A stretch of DNA of 64,000 nucleotides from Tupaia tana (GCA_026018925.1 JAKSZU010000026.1:13693127-13757126), one strand, 5' to 3'. Shown: positions 39,530 to 50,265, numbered from the stretch's first letter. A program made the numbers and translations. Notes: generated by a model not told the origin, from the sequence alone.

Positions 39530-39574
39530 GATGTTGCTTATATTTTCTGTCTCTGAATTCTTTGTCTTGCCTTT

Positions 39575-39900
39575 TATATATAGTCACCACATTCTAAGTA
39601 TTCTGTCCCCTTAATATAATTTTAGATTATTCCTGTCTTCACATGACCCCATTACCCTCCGAGTCTAGGTCAACCTCTTCTCTTTCCTGCAACTTTTCCT
39701 GCAGCAGCTCCACCCTGCAATTCCTTTTTAAATTTAATTATCGATCTCTTCCTACCCATCTTCTCCACAGCCAGCAGAGTGTTGTTGTTGTTTTTTTTTT
39801 TTTTAATACCATAAATTGCTTAAAAGTTTCTGTGGCTTCCCATTCCTCCTAGAATAAAATCAAACCCAGATGCGGCGGTCACGAGAATGCTACCTTCCAG
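39575..39900 (+). repeat. L2 LINE fragment
   Basis: CTGTGGCTTCCCATTCCTCCTAGAATAAAATCAAACCC is the L2 'gtggctccccattgccctcaggataaagtccaaac' segment. A T-run insertion (39790s) interrupts the piece. Confidence 0.65.
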
Positions 39901-40334
39901 AGCTTCAAACACAGAGAGGGCAATTGACCAGGGGCTTCCAGTGCCAAGCTCTGACTTTATGGAAGGTCACATCTTCTGTAGGCTGCTTCCAGCCCATGGC
40001 GAGGTGGCTGGGACACTGAAGTAGGGATATACGGGACTCCTCTAATGGTGACTTTGGCTTGAGGGTCCTTCAAGAGCCTGGTTGAGTCTTCCCGAGACTA
40101 CATGGGCAGGTTAGGGAACTCCCACCCCATTTTTTCTCCTCCTCCTTTGCTCAAGGTCTGGGGGCCTAATGTTCTGGTCTGCCCTGGTTCCCTCCCCATT
40201 TCTCTCTCAGGCAGTTCCCCTAATAGGTGTGATCCTGCATAGTCATCAGCACCTACAGTAGGATGACTTATCTGTACTAACACACCCTCATGGTCTGGAG
40301 TCTGCCTCTGTATCCAGCTTTGTCTCTCACTTCT
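39901..40334. other. Unannotated sequence between L2 pieces
   Basis: No repeat or gene recognised. Confidence 0.3.
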
Positions 40335-40800
40335 CACCCCTTGCACAAGCTACTCCAACCAATCTGGAATGCAGACAGCTTCCTTGAACTTCCTGGGTTT
40401 TGCACATGCAGGCCCTCAGCCCCAGCATTCCTCCCTTACTGCACCCTTGACTGGCTAAAGTCTCCATGGAAGTGGCATTCCTCCTGGAAATCTTTATTCT
40501 CCCCCTGCCCCAACATGCATTCACTCACTCACACACCATGGTTATGTGTGCATTCCTCCTGGAAATCTTTATTCTCCCCCTGCCCCAACACGCATTCACT
40601 CACTCACACACCATGGTTATGTGTGCATGCGTGGATGCCCCGAGCTCCCTTCCAGACCTCCGTCAAAGCAATCATGCGTCTGTGTTGCAATGTTTGACTT
40701 AGGTTCCTCGCCTCATAGAATGCAAGGTCATGTGCTCCGTTTCCCCTGTCTGTGCAGTACCCAGAACAGAACTTGGCCCAAGTAAGTGCTTATGGACTGA
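40335..40800 (+). repeat. L2 LINE fragment carrying a 75-bp tandem duplication
   Basis: GGGTTTTGCACATGCAGGCCC, then CATAGAATGCAAGGTCATGTGCTCCG and CAGTACCCAGAACAGAACTTGGCCCAAGTAAGTGC, follow the L2 3' end. Confidence 0.65.
40475..40624. repeat. 75-bp tandem duplication
   Basis: Two adjacent 75-bp copies (40475-40549, 40550-40624) starting GCATTCCTCCTGGAAATC differ by one base in the segment CAACATGCATTC versus CAACACGCATTC. A recent tandem duplication. Confidence 0.95.
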
Positions 40801-41469
40801 TGCCCCCGCCCCAGGGCCTCACCACCTAGCTGGGGAAGACATTGAGAATCCTTGATAGAGCCCTGAAAGCTATGCATGAATACACCCCCCCTCAATGACC
40901 CCACATCAGTTTGCCTTGGGTGTAAGGATTGGAAAAGATTCTAAGGCCCCAAGTCAGGCTTAGAGACCTGACCAGCCTGTCCATCCCTGGGTTTAGACAG
41001 GAGCAGGTCTGAGCCCCAGGGAGGCTCAGTTTAAATGCATGTCAATCATGCTCTGCTGAATCCAGGATTAAAAGATCAAAGCTGACAAGCTGCCTGTTAG
41101 GGGAGGGGCCAGCCAGGACAGAGGAGGGGGAGTTTGGAGTGGAGCTTACGGAGAACAGGGCTTCTATGTGTGCGGTTGATGAGATACCCAAAGGCGCCTG
41201 GCCTGGCGAGGTTTGTAGGGACTGAAAGGCAGCCCAATTCCCTCCACTGCCTTGTGCACCCTGCTGCAAGGTTGCATCAGCTGGAATTTAACAACCCAGA
41301 GAGCACCTTTGGAAATTGCTCTGAGATGCGCCAGGAGCCTGCAGTGTCCTTGGGTGAGGAGAGGCTGACTCTGGGGAAAGAAATCGGGGCCAGCTGGCTC
41401 TGGCCCTCGTCAGTCCCCGACACGTGGATTGGCACTGGGCAGACTATCTTCGCAGGGCTTCAGCTTTTA
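40801..41469. other. Unannotated unique sequence
   Basis: No repeat recognised. A 130-residue open frame (41134-41526) shows no domain and runs into the L2 fragment. Confidence 0.35.
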
Positions 41470-42075
41470 CTTTTGAGCCCCCATAGTGTGCCAGGGACTG
41501 TGTTTGGCCAACAGAAAGACAGCTGAGGACAAGACAGAAAGACAAATGGTCCTCTTGGATTGCACAAATAGACGGGAAATAGGCCTTACAGAAATCATCA
41601 CATAAATGCACCGAAACTGTGATAACGACCATACAGAAAAGTTCAAAGTTCTAGGAGAGAGAATTACAGAGCGGGTCTCATCTGCAAGGCGGGGAGGAAT
41701 TGTTAAGAAGCATAGGCAGGAGTTAAGTAGAATGCAGGGGGAAGAGGGAAGTAAGATATCTGGCACAGGAACAATATTTATCCATTCAGTCAATGTTTAT
41801 CAAGCACCTATTACGTGTTAGGGTCTGGAACAAGGAAGGCAGGGAGGCAGGATTAAAGAGCAAGGGGAAAAACGGAATGAGTTTATATGGAAGGTGGAGG
41901 CAGTGGCCAGAGCAGTCAGGACCTCGGAGGGCAAGGTAAGGTTTCGGAGTTTTCTTCTGGGAATAATGGAAGATGCTGGGAGGTTTTAAGCGGCCGTGGG
42001 ACATGGTCTGACTTGCATATTGGGGTCACACTGGCTGCTCTGAGTAGAGTGTAGTATACTCTAAGGACTCAGCGC
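41470..42075 (-). repeat. L2 LINE fragments, reverse
   Basis: Two overlapping reverse pieces. AGTGTGCCAGGGACTGTGTTTGG starts one at 41480s. ATTCAGTCAATGTTTATCAAGCACC starts another at 41780. The latter runs to AGGTTTTAAGCGGCCGTGGGACATGG and CTGACTTGCATATTGGGGTCACACTGGCTGC, the L2 ORF2 end read in reverse. Confidence 0.72.
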
Positions 42076-42144
42076 CCCTCAGCTACAGTGTGGGGATGAT
42101 GCGAAGGACTGCTCTTGCTCTGTTCACCAAGACATGACGAGCAA

Positions 42145-42410
42145 GGCCGGCCCTATGACATATGGTTAAAGGAGCTGGATCCCACATAACCAACAGCAGT
42201 TCAAATCCCAGCCCTGGGGACTTGAAAAACATGCTGGACACTTGTGCATGTGTGCCAGACCTGACAGAATGAAGAAATGGAGGAGAAGGGGTTGTGGTAT
42301 GACCACACCTATGGGGGGGGGGGACTTCCTCCCTCCCTCTCTCTCCCAGTCTCTCTCTGGCAAACACATGCTTCCTCTAGCAATTAAAACACACACACAC
42401 ACACACACAG
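42145..42410 (+). mobile_element. tSINE-A (old subfamily) with (CA)n tail
   Basis: GGCCGGCCCTATGACATATGG head, B box CAGTTCAAATCCC, G-run at 42314-42323, CT-rich stretch, CTCTAGCAATTAAAACACACAC. The tail has become CA repeats. Confidence 0.8.
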
Positions 42411-42632
42411 TCCTTCACCACGTGATCTGGGACTCATAACTTTTTTTTTTTTTAATTATTTGGCCTTCAGTGGGGACCAGGGGAAATGCTGTGTCTTTTG
42501 GGATCTCAGCACCTGTAGTTTTCCCACCCTGAGGAACCAATGGTCTAGGAGGACTAAAGGATGAACACAGAAGACCCTGGTACTCAGGTACTAAGCTGCT
42601 CCCAGTGTTCGCTCTGGTACAAAGTCCTCCAC
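42411..42632. other. Unannotated sequence
   Basis: No repeat recognised apart from a T-run at 42441-42453. Confidence 0.3.
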
Positions 42633-42634
42633 TT

Positions 42635-42865
42635 TGGGGCCAATGGGTGGCATAATGGTTGAGGCACCAGGTCCCACATGGCTAACTATGTAGTTCAAGT
42701 CCCAAAACTGCAGCTTGAAAACAGGTTGAGTGCATGTGTGTGCTTGTGTGTGCATGCTCCAAATCCCAAGGGCAGAACAGAGAAAAGGGGATTGCAGTGT
42801 GGCCATCCCGCAGGAGGTCCTTTCTATCTTTCTCTTTGTCTGTCTCTTCAGTGAGGAGCTTAAAG
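42635..42865 (+). mobile_element. tSINE-A (older)
   Basis: TTGGGGCCAATGGGTGGCATAATGG head, TAGTTCAAGTCCC B box, GCATGTGTGTGCTTGTG, GAGAAAAGGGGATTGCAGTG and a CT part. The CCCTATAGC terminus is not preserved. Confidence 0.8.
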
Positions 42866-43539
42866 GCAGATGTCTCCTGCTACATTGTGGTTCTGTAGGG
42901 TGTGTATTTTTTTAATAGATACCATGCAACTCCATGCTAGAATAGTGTAATTCTACCCATACAAAAAGCATACACCAGATGAGTGCCAGAAAGCAACAAG
43001 ACGCACCACAGCACAGTAATAGCAATCTCGTGTGACTGTTTTTTATTTATTCCAAATACGACTATGTGTGCACACAAAAGCACAAGTTTATAAACAAAAC
43101 CTGTAGTCTCACATGACTGCAAATGCATTGTGTAGTGCGTACTAACCCGTTGTGGGAATGAGACAAAGAAAGAGTGTTCCCAAGACACAGAAAATAAAGA
43201 GGATTTTCCAAGGTAAAGAACTGGTCGTTGTACGGGGATTGGGTCATTAAGCGAGGAGTGGCTGTAGAACACAGGTGCAGCAGAGTGCCCGGATGGTCAA
43301 GGTAGAACTCCAATTTCCACCAGGTTACAGATGAAGAAACAGAGTATTCCCAATGCCCAGATGCACACCCCTCTCCCATGCTCACTTCCAGTGATTCTCT
43401 CATTGCTCCTGACTTTCCTAACCTCTGGACGAGCTTTCGCTTCTGCACTAAACATAAATGGAATTGGACAGTGGGTGTTCTTCCGTGCTCATGTCTTTGA
43501 TTCATCGTTAAGTTTGTGAGATCGACTGTTGCTGCTGTA
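42866..43539. other. Unannotated sequence, possible decayed DNA transposon
   Basis: GGTCATTAAGCGAGGAGTGGCTGTAG (43243-43268) resembles the terminal part of an old mammalian DNA transposon, but the other end was not found. Otherwise nothing recognised. Confidence 0.35.
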
Positions 43540-43625
43540 GAGAGGAGTAATTCAATTATTTCCATTTTACAGATGAGGAGACTAAGGCCCAGAAGGAGGA
43601 ATCGCAAGCAAGGTCACCCAGACGA
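43540..43625 (-). repeat. MIR core fragment
   Basis: TTATTTCCATTTTACAGATGAGGAGACTAAGGCCCAG followed by AAGGTCACCCAGACG. Confidence 0.75.
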
Positions 43626-44044
43626 CAAAGGAGCTCCCCCGACCCCACCCCACCATCTGTGAATCGGGTTCTTGCAGCCACCACAGCACCCTCCGTGAGC
43701 TAATCAACAGCTCTTCCTGTCTACTCAATAGGACCATTTTCTATTTAGAGAACACCCCCCCCTTTCCTTCCCCCTCCCCCTCCTTTTAAAAGCTCTTCCT
43801 CATTCTTGGTCCCAGAATAAAATCCTCCCTATTTCCCCAGCTCTTTCCTGCCTGTGCTCTCAGTATAAAACTGTTCTCCGACTCCACTTGCCATTACCAC
43901 CGAGAGAAATCGCATCTATTTTAGGCGAATCATGTGTGCCTTCGCACTGGCCTGTCGTTAACACACCTGAATGATCTCTTCAGGACGGCTGGCCCGCTCT
44001 GAGATACACCTTTTCAATGCCACCAGCTCTGAATGACTCCCCCT
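43626..44044. other. Unannotated sequence
   Basis: Contains a C-rich CCCCCCCCTTTCC tract at 43756-43790. No repeat or gene recognised. Confidence 0.35.
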
Positions 44045-44310
44045 CCACCAGGGCTCTTATCCTTTTCGTGATTTCATCCTTTGCACTGTTGGAAATGGAT
44101 CATTCAACCCAGACGGTACTGATAACACAAAATAGCTCTTCCCTGCCCGGGGCCACTGGGTTTACCAACACTTCAATGTAAGCATCTTCTACACGGATTT
44201 AATTTAGATATTTAGACAACAGATTCTTATCTGCCACACTGGTGGCATGCCTCTGAGAAGAGGGAGCATAATCAATGCGCTATTTAATCAGTAGGTAGGT
44301 GAGAGGGCTG
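44045..44310. other. Repeat-free stretch, possible conserved non-coding element
   Basis: No repeat-like words. Carries GATTTAATTTAGATATTTAG, GATAACACAAAATAGC and AATCAATGCGC. The call rests only on repeat absence and motif content. Confidence 0.25.
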
Positions 44311-44645
44311 GTGGACGTGTGGTGTGGGGGACAAGGTAAGAAACACTACGTGACCTTGAGAATGTCACTTCCCCACTCTGGACGTCACGGTCCCCGTTGG
44401 TACAATAACGGGGATCGGAACTAAATCAGAGCGGAGGAACCTACGAGGGAGCCCGGGGGGGGCCACCACCCTCAGTTGTGACCTGCATGGAGATACCTTG
44501 TTGGGGATTTCAGCCCTCAGTTGCTGAGCTGAGCTGCAGCACCCAGAGAACGGCGCCCTTCCCCGATTCACAAAAGGCATCGCAGGGTTCGGCAGCAACC
44601 CTGCTGCTGTGGCACGTGCGAATCATGTTTTTGGGAAACGTCCAG
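44311..44645. other. Unannotated sequence
   Basis: 44340-44450 (AAGAAACACTACGTGACCTTGAGAATGTCAC) may be a plus-strand MIR core. It is too decayed to call firmly. Confidence 0.3.
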
Positions 44646-44647
44646 GG

Positions 44648-44870
44648 CTGGGACCAGGCAGTGGCATAGTGGAGATGCAAACCGACTCACGGGGGCAGGT
44701 CCTGGGCTTGTGCCCCACAACCTCCCTGAGCACTGCAGGGGTGCACGTGCCTGCCATCGAGGCTGGCTGAGACTGGGTATGAATACAGTATGACTCCGTT
44801 GGGTAGCTTTCTCTCTCTCTTTCTCTCTCTCTGTCTTTTTGGTAGCAAGAAACAAATGAATAAGCTTTTT
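44648..44870 (+). mobile_element. SINE-B
   Basis: GGGACCAGGCAGTGGCATAGTGG, CAAACCGACTCACGGGGGC, AACCTCCCTGAGCACTGC, GGCTGGCTGAGACTGGG and a CT stretch, then AGCAAGAAACAAATGAATAA. Confidence 0.75.
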
Positions 44871-44886
44871 TTTTTTATAAGTGCTT

Positions 44887-44965
44887 GGGCCCCCTAGTGC
44901 AGTGGTTAAGTGCTCTGTGGAGGGAACCAGATCCCACATGGCTGACTGCAGTTTGAATCCCAGCC

Positions 44966-45005
<40 letters not shown>

Positions 45006-45155
45006 CCCAAATTCTGGCAGGGTGGGGAAATGGGGAACGGGAATGCAGTATGATCAGGACCCACTGGGAGGGGTGTCTTCTCTCTCTCGGCTTCTTTTTC
45101 TCTGGAGACACACCTGTCCTCTGGCAATAATAATAATAATAATAATAATAATAAT
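44887..45155 (+). mobile_element. tSINE-A (old subfamily) with (GT)n and (AAT)n
   Basis: GGGCCCCCTAGTGCAGTGG head, CAGTTTGAATCCC B box. A GT run (44968-45003) replaces part of the body, and an AAT run (45126-45154) replaces the tail. CCTCTGGCAATAAT links the CCTCTAGCAA terminus type to the old subfamily. Confidence 0.82.
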
Positions 45156-45597
45156 CTGTCCAGGGCTTTCTATCTTCTCAAAGCATCGGGGTCATCCTGA
45201 ATGATTCAAAATGCCACTAGTTTCTGTGGTCTCTCATAAGCCTGGTTTCCCCACCATTCTGTAAATGTGTTGGTATTTCCTTTCCCCATCAAAGTTCCCC
45301 TTCTAGCTCTGAAATGATTGATACCCACAGAACCCCACTCCTCAAAAAAAAAAAAAAAAAAATGGGTGAAGGGCTACCTTTTGGACAATGGCTCCGCTTC
45401 TCAGTGAAGCAGTTTGGCCCTGGGGAGACTGAGGCAGAACATTTACAGGCAGCCAGAGGAGCTCTTACGAAGGGTGGGGTAAAAACTTAGTCAAATGTGT
45501 TATTAGGGGAGGCCACAGGGTGAAAGGCAGCTGCTGACTGAGAAAGCAAGCCAATGCTATTGCTTAGAGTTTCTGGCTGAGAGTAAAAACATTAAAA
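45156..45597. other. Unannotated unique sequence
   Basis: An A-run of about 19 lies at 45344-45361 without a recognisable retroposon upstream. Confidence 0.35.
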
Positions 45598-45598
45598 C

Positions 45599-45773
45599 AG
45601 GGCCAGCAGATGACGTGGTGGTTAGGGCACTGGACTCCCACATAGTCGACCATGGTTCGAGTCCCAGACCTGACCGCTTGCTTTTTCACTTTCTTTCTCT
45701 CCCTCTTCCTGTCTTTCTCTTTGATGAGCGCACATGCCCTATAGCAAATTTGAAAAGTGATAATAATTATAAA
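45599..45773 (+). mobile_element. tSINE-S
   Basis: CAGGGCCAGCAGATGACGTGGTGG head, B box TGGTTCGAGTCCC, CT-rich stretch, GATGAGCGCACATGCCCTATAGC (tSINE-A-type terminus) and an AT tail. Flanked by AACATTAAA on both sides. Confidence 0.88.
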
Positions 45774-45789
45774 GAACATTAAATAAATG

Positions 45790-46009
45790 ATTCTTTAGAG
45801 AAAGAAGAAAAAGGCAGAACTCTTTTTTTAAAAAATCATTAAAATGTACACAACTAAGGTGGGTGGGTGATAGGAAAATATTAGGGGGATCTGAACCCTG
45901 GGGAACATCAGGGATATATACGAATCCTGTTTGTACCCACGTGGACTGAAGGAAAAGAGACAGCATGTCCCATCTGCAGGGAGCGCCAACTCGTAAAACA
46001 CCCAAGATT
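45790..46009. other. Unannotated sequence
   Basis: No repeat recognised. Confidence 0.3.
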
Positions 46010-46215
46010 TCAGCCCAGAATTGGTCAACACGTCCTTAATTAGGGTTTGATCATTTGTGTTACACAAAGGATTTTGTGCTCAACTCTTTTTAAGCCTCCA
46101 TTAAATATTTAAGTAGTTGGCCCCTGGAGCATTTAAATTAGGTTTTGATTTACGTCAAATTGATTTACACATCACCTTTGCCAATCGGCTCCTCTCTGCT
46201 GGAAACGTGGAATTG
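46010..46215. other. Repeat-free AT-rich stretch, possible conserved non-coding element
   Basis: Contains TTAATTAGGG, a 7-bp inverted repeat TTTGTGT-T-ACACAAA (46054-46068), TTAAATATTTAAG, GCATTTAAATTAGG, CACCTTTGCCAATCGG (a CCAAT box). Function is inferred from motif content only. Confidence 0.3.
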
Positions 46216-46370
46216 CGATGAAGAGGTTCTGTCTGTCTGCTGTGGGGAGCAGACCTAGCTGATTATGAACTGGGGACCAAATCTATCATTTTAGAACAGT
46301 TAGTGACTGTCCTGTGGATCAACCTCTTTCTTTCTACTTCAGCTTTGTTGAATACGTTATGGATTCCCAC
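46216..46370. other. Unannotated sequence
   Basis: No repeat recognised. Confidence 0.3.
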
Positions 46371-46384
46371 AACCAAACTATCTT

Positions 46385-46657
46385 TTTTTTTTTTTTTTTT
46401 TTTGGAGAGGTTTTTCGCTATAGGGCGCGTGCGCTCGCCAGACAGACAGCGAGAGACATAAAGACAGAAAGCGAGAAATCACCCCCCAGGGGGGATGGTC
46501 ACGCCGCAATCCCTTCTCCTCCATTCTCCTCTCGGGATCTTGGGCACGCACGCACACGCGCCCGGCGTGAGTTGTAAGCCACCGGGTCCAAGACGCGAAC
46601 CGCGATCGACTACGTGGGAGTCCAGCGACATAGCCATTACGCTAACTGCTGGTTCCC
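46385..46657 (-). mobile_element. tSINE-A, very young B-box-variant copy
   Basis: Perfect TSD AACCAAACTATCTT (46371-46384 and 46658-46671). Minus-strand B box GGTTCGCGTCTTGG, long T-run, hairpin intact. Very similar to the copy at 38954-39215. Confidence 0.96.
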
Positions 46658-46671
46658 AACCAAACTATCTT

Positions 46672-47015
46672 GAAGGAAACAGACAGACTTCAGCCACCCC
46701 TGAGGATAAATGATGGAAAATCAATACCCTGGAATCTTCAATAGGGTCTTCATAACTCCCGAGGTGCTTGAGAGTGGGTACATCCCACTTTAAGTAAATC
46801 CAGGTTTATGAAAGTTCCAATTTACAACAAAGCAAATTAGGCAGAGTCACTCTTTCTATTACTGTCGAGGACCAGCCACGGGATTCTTTTTTCAATACTA
46901 TCTGGCCACCCAGCATTTTCAGTTAAATCCATTTATTCTACTTGTTCTTCGGGTGTCAACAAAGACATTTCTCTCTCCACTTCTCTTCTTCCGGTGAGAG
47001 TCCTAATGGCTGTGA
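46672..47015. other. Unannotated unique sequence
   Basis: No repeat or gene recognised. Confidence 0.35.
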
Positions 47016-47019
47016 TGTT

Positions 47020-47215
47020 TTGAGCTCATGGTCTAATACTATGCTAAGCCTTTTATCGACATTGTTTCATTTAATATTCACCATCACCCTGCTAAGTTAT
47101 TCTCCCCCACGTTAATGATGAGGAAATTGGGGTTCACATGGATTAAGCAACCTGCCCAAGGTCACGTAACTGGTGAGTGGCAGAGCCGGCGTTTGAGCCC
47201 AGATCTGGGGAGAGA
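47020..47215 (-). repeat. MIR SINE
   Basis: ACTATGCTAAGCCTTTTATCG, TTTCATTTAATATTCACCATCACCC, GATGAGGAAATTGGGGTTCAC, CAACCTGCCCAAGGTCACG and GGTGAGTGGCAGAGCCGGC. Nearly the whole MIR in reverse. Confidence 0.92.
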
Positions 47216-47428
47216 GGGTATCTATCAATCTGCAGGCAGGTGGGAGCAGAACGCGGACAGGACAAGCATGAGGTCACTGTGGCTTGTCTGAGCCTGTTGA
47301 GGACGGGGAAAGTGGGGTTGAGGAAGAACTTCTGCTAAAGCCAAGATGAGATGGAGCCCCTCCCCAAAGGATGCTGGAAACCTTCTTTCTCAACTCCCTG
47401 TTCAATAGACTCTATTCCTTGCTGGTTG

Positions 47429-47432
<4 letters not shown>

Positions 47433-47461
<29 letters not shown>

Positions 47462-47701
47462 GTTTTTGTCCTAGGGTGTATGGGCTTATAGAAGAGACAG
47501 AGCGAGAAGGTGAGAAATCACTGCCCCCCCCCCCAGGGGAGGTGGCCACATTGCAATTCCTCCTCCTCCATTCTTCTCCTGGGATTTTGGGTACACACGT
47601 ATGCTCATCGGCCTAAGTTTCAAGCTGCTGGGTCTGGGACTCGAACTGTGGTCAGCCATGTGGGAGTCCAGCACCTTAACCATTGCACCACCTGTGGGTC
47701 C
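47433..47701 (-). mobile_element. tSINE-A
   Basis: A T-run of about 28, TTTTTGTCCTAGGGTGTATG terminus, C-run (47523-47534) in the hairpin, B box complement GGACTCGAAC and head end CCACCTGTGGGTCCC. Possible TSD TTGCTGGTTGCTT / TTGTTGGTTGGTT. Confidence 0.9.
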
Positions 47702-48120
47702 CATTGTTGGTTGGTTTTGAGAACTGTCAAGTCCCCAGGGTCCTAGTCTTCCATTTTTATTTCACAGCTGCACCCACTGGTTCATTGCTCCTCCATTGCT
47801 TCCACTCCTGCCTGTGCCCAGCTTAACGCCTCCTCCTCCATCTCCCCCAGCTCAGCAGCCGGCCTACTGAGCGTACACAAGCTCACAGCACCGAGGGAGC
47901 TGAGGAGATGCTCCAGAGGAGGAATACCCAGAGGGAAGGCAATGCCCAACGCAAGGAAATAGTATGCTAATGTGCCAATTCAGGCATAAAGTCAGGGAAC
48001 TTCGAAACGACAAGAAACCTTTAAGATATGTCCGTTTCAAGCTAGAGAGAACGAAGGCAAAAAAAGGAGAGTGACTTGTCTACCACCAGGCACCTGATGG
48101 GTGGAAGAACTAGATTTCAC
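47702..48120. other. Unannotated unique sequence
   Basis: No repeat or gene recognised. Confidence 0.35.
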
Positions 48121-48250
48121 TCATTCATTCATTCAACCAAGATTGATCAAACAGCTGTCATGGGCCTATCATGGGAGCAGGGGATTTAAAAATAGAAGAA
48201 AACAACAAGACACTTGCAGGTGAGGCTGCAGATGCTATGGCTCCCATTGT
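48121..48250 (-). repeat. L2 LINE 3'-end fragment
   Basis: TCATTCATTCATTCAACCAAG, CAGCTGTCATGGGCCTATC and ATGGGAGCAGGGGATTTAAAAATAGAAG match the L2 terminus read in reverse. Confidence 0.65.
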
Positions 48251-48289
48251 AAGGAATTATTTTAATCATGGGAATATATAAGTTGGCTA

Positions 48290-48530
48290 TTCATTTGACA
48301 AGTATAATAGCATGTACCATTTGTCAGACCCCATAGTATTTACAAATACTATCTCATTTAATCCTCCCAACAACCCAATAAGGCAGGGAGCATTTTATCC
48401 CCATTTTACAGATGAGAAAACCGAGAGAGATGTGAAGTGACTTGACGAAGGTCATGCAGCCGGTAAGTGGCAGAGCTGGGGTTCAGACTCAGCCTGCCTG
48501 TCTGCATTATGCTACCTAGCTCCTCCCAAG
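48290..48530 (-). repeat. MIR SINE
   Basis: AATAGCATGTACCATTTGTCAG, CTATCTCATTTAATCCTCCC, ATCCCCATTTTACAGATGAG, AAGGTCATGCAGCCGG and TAAGTGGCAGAGCTGGGG. Well preserved. Confidence 0.93.
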
Positions 48531-48787
48531 CATTTTCACAGCATATTGTGGAAAAAAAAAAAAGAAAGAAACAAAACAAACCTACTAATATGCTCCTCAA
48601 AACAGGCAAATAAAGAATACAGAATCAAAATGAAGAGAAAAAAAAAATTAATGACACAGTAGCCAAAGTGATGAGGGGAAAACAGGACAGAGGTCTGTAA
48701 GGCATGTTCTTTCCCAGGATTACAAATGCTAAGCCATAAATTTGGGCATGAGTCTCCTAGCAGATAAAAAGAAAAATAACAAGTTTA

Positions 48788-49051
48788 GGGAACCAGCAGT
48801 TAGTGTAATGGCTATGTCGCTGGACTCCCACGTAGTCGACCGCGGTTCGTGTCCCAGACCCGGTGGCTTAAAACTCATGCCGGGTGCATGTGCGTGCGTG
48901 CCCAAGATACTGAGAGGAGAATGGAGGAGAAGAGATTGTGGTGTGACCATCCCCCCTGGGGGGTGATTTCTCGCTTTCTGTCTCTATGTCTCTCTCTGTC
49001 TGTCTGGCGAGCACACAAGCCCTATAGCGAAAACCTCTCCAAAAAAAAAGA
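48788..49051 (+). mobile_element. tSINE-A, young B-box-variant copy
   Basis: GGGAACCAGCAGTTAGTGTAATGG head, B box CGGTTCGTGTCCC (decayed variant form), hairpin intact. TSD GAAAAATAACAAGTTTA (48771-48787) / GAAAAATAACAAGTCTA (49052-49068). Confidence 0.95.
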
Positions 49052-49150
49052 GAAAAATAACAAGTCTAAATGATACAATTCTCATAATTCTGGCTTAGAA
49101 AACTTAGTTTTTCCAGGAGGAAGTGCAACCATCTATTGTTTTTTCTTTTT

Positions 49151-49411
49151 CTTTTTTTTTTTTTTTTTTTGAGAGGTTTTTGCTATAGGGCATGTGTGCT
49201 CGCCAGACAGAGACAGAGAGACAGAAAGCGAGAAATCACCCCCCAGGGGGGATGGCTATGCCGCAATCCCTTCTCCTCCATTCTCCTCTCGGGATCTTGG
49301 GCACGCACACACATGTGCCCAGCGTGAGTTTAAGCCACCGGGTCCGGGACTCGAACCGCAATCAACTACATGGGAGTCCAGCGACATAGCCATTATGCTA
49401 ACTGCTGGTCC
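49151..49411 (-). mobile_element. tSINE-A, young
   Basis: T-run, TTTTTGCTATAGGGCATGTGTGCTCGCC, hairpin intact, minus-strand B box GGTTCGAGTCCCGG (standard form), head end CTAACTGCTGGTCCC. TSD probably CTATTGTTTTTTCTTTT / CTATTTTTTTTTTCTT. Confidence 0.93.
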
Positions 49412-49480
49412 CTATTTTTTTTTTCTTATAAAACAATATATTAAGAACTCTAAACTCTCTTTGAAAAATTTTCTTTCTTT

Positions 49481-49727
49481 GGACCAGCAGATAGCATAAA
49501 GTTTATGTCATTGGACGCCTATGAAGTCAACTGAGGTTCAAGTCCTGGATCCAGTGACTGAAAACTCACTCCAGGCATGTGTACGTGCATGCCCAAAATC
49601 CCAAGAAGAGAATGGAGAAGAAGGGATTGAGGCTTGGCCATCCCCCCTGGGGGGTGATTTCTCACTTTCTGTTTCTCTGGTGAGTGCACACGCTCTCTAT
49701 CAAAAATCTCTCTTAAAAAGAAAAGAT
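49481..49727 (+). mobile_element. tSINE-A
   Basis: GGACCAGCAGATAGCATAAAG head, GAGGTTCAAGTCC B box, hairpin CCCCCCTGGGGGG, CTCTCTATCAAAAATCTCTC. TSD AATTTTCTTTCTTT / TATTTTTCTTTCTTT. Confidence 0.9.
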
Positions 49728-49742
49728 ATTTTTCTTTCTTTC

Positions 49743-50036
49743 ATGAGAGTGAGAGAAGGAGGCAAAACAAGCATTATATTGCAGTCTGCACCTCCTCCCA
49801 CCCCCAGCCTCCCCAGCCAGCCGGGATCACGGGTGTGCGTGTCCAGCATGCATGGGTCCACCTCGGAGCCAAACCTGCAATCTTCCACGTGCATCCACAT
49901 CACATGACAGCACATTACCTGCCCAACCCTGAACTCTGGAAAGCAGAAGCCACATCTTGCTCATCTCCAGGGAGGGTCCATTGACAGTGAGTAACGAGCA
50001 AGGGGCTGCTGTGTGGGAATGGGGCTGGAGGTGCCA
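49743..50036. other. Unannotated sequence
   Basis: No repeat or gene recognised. Confidence 0.3.
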
Positions 50037-50265
50037 TGAGTTGCCTACAACTCCACAACCATGTTCCACCACCTGGGTGGCTGCAGACCAGAGACATGTA
50101 CTGTCTCATGGTTCTGGAGCCTAGAAATCTGAAATCAAGGTGCTGTTAGGACCTGGCTCCCTCCAGACTCTGGGGGAGGATCCTTCTCTGCCTCTCTGTC
50201 TCTGCTTCTGCTGAGTTGGCATTCCTGGATAGTGGCCACATCATTCTGGCCTCTGACTCCGTCTT
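50037..50265 (-). mobile_element. MaLR-type LTR, part 1, split by a young SINE
   Basis: Reverse MaLR LTR: CACCACCTGGGTGGCTGC, GTCTCATGGTTCTGGAGCC, AGAAATCTGAAATCAAGGTGC, GGCATTCCTGGATAGTGGC and CATTCTGGCCTCTGACTCCGTC. It continues after the SINE at 50529. Confidence 0.85.

Noticed and set aside
45344..45361. A-run as the tail of an unrecognised retroposon
   Set aside because: No body, head or TSD could be found upstream.
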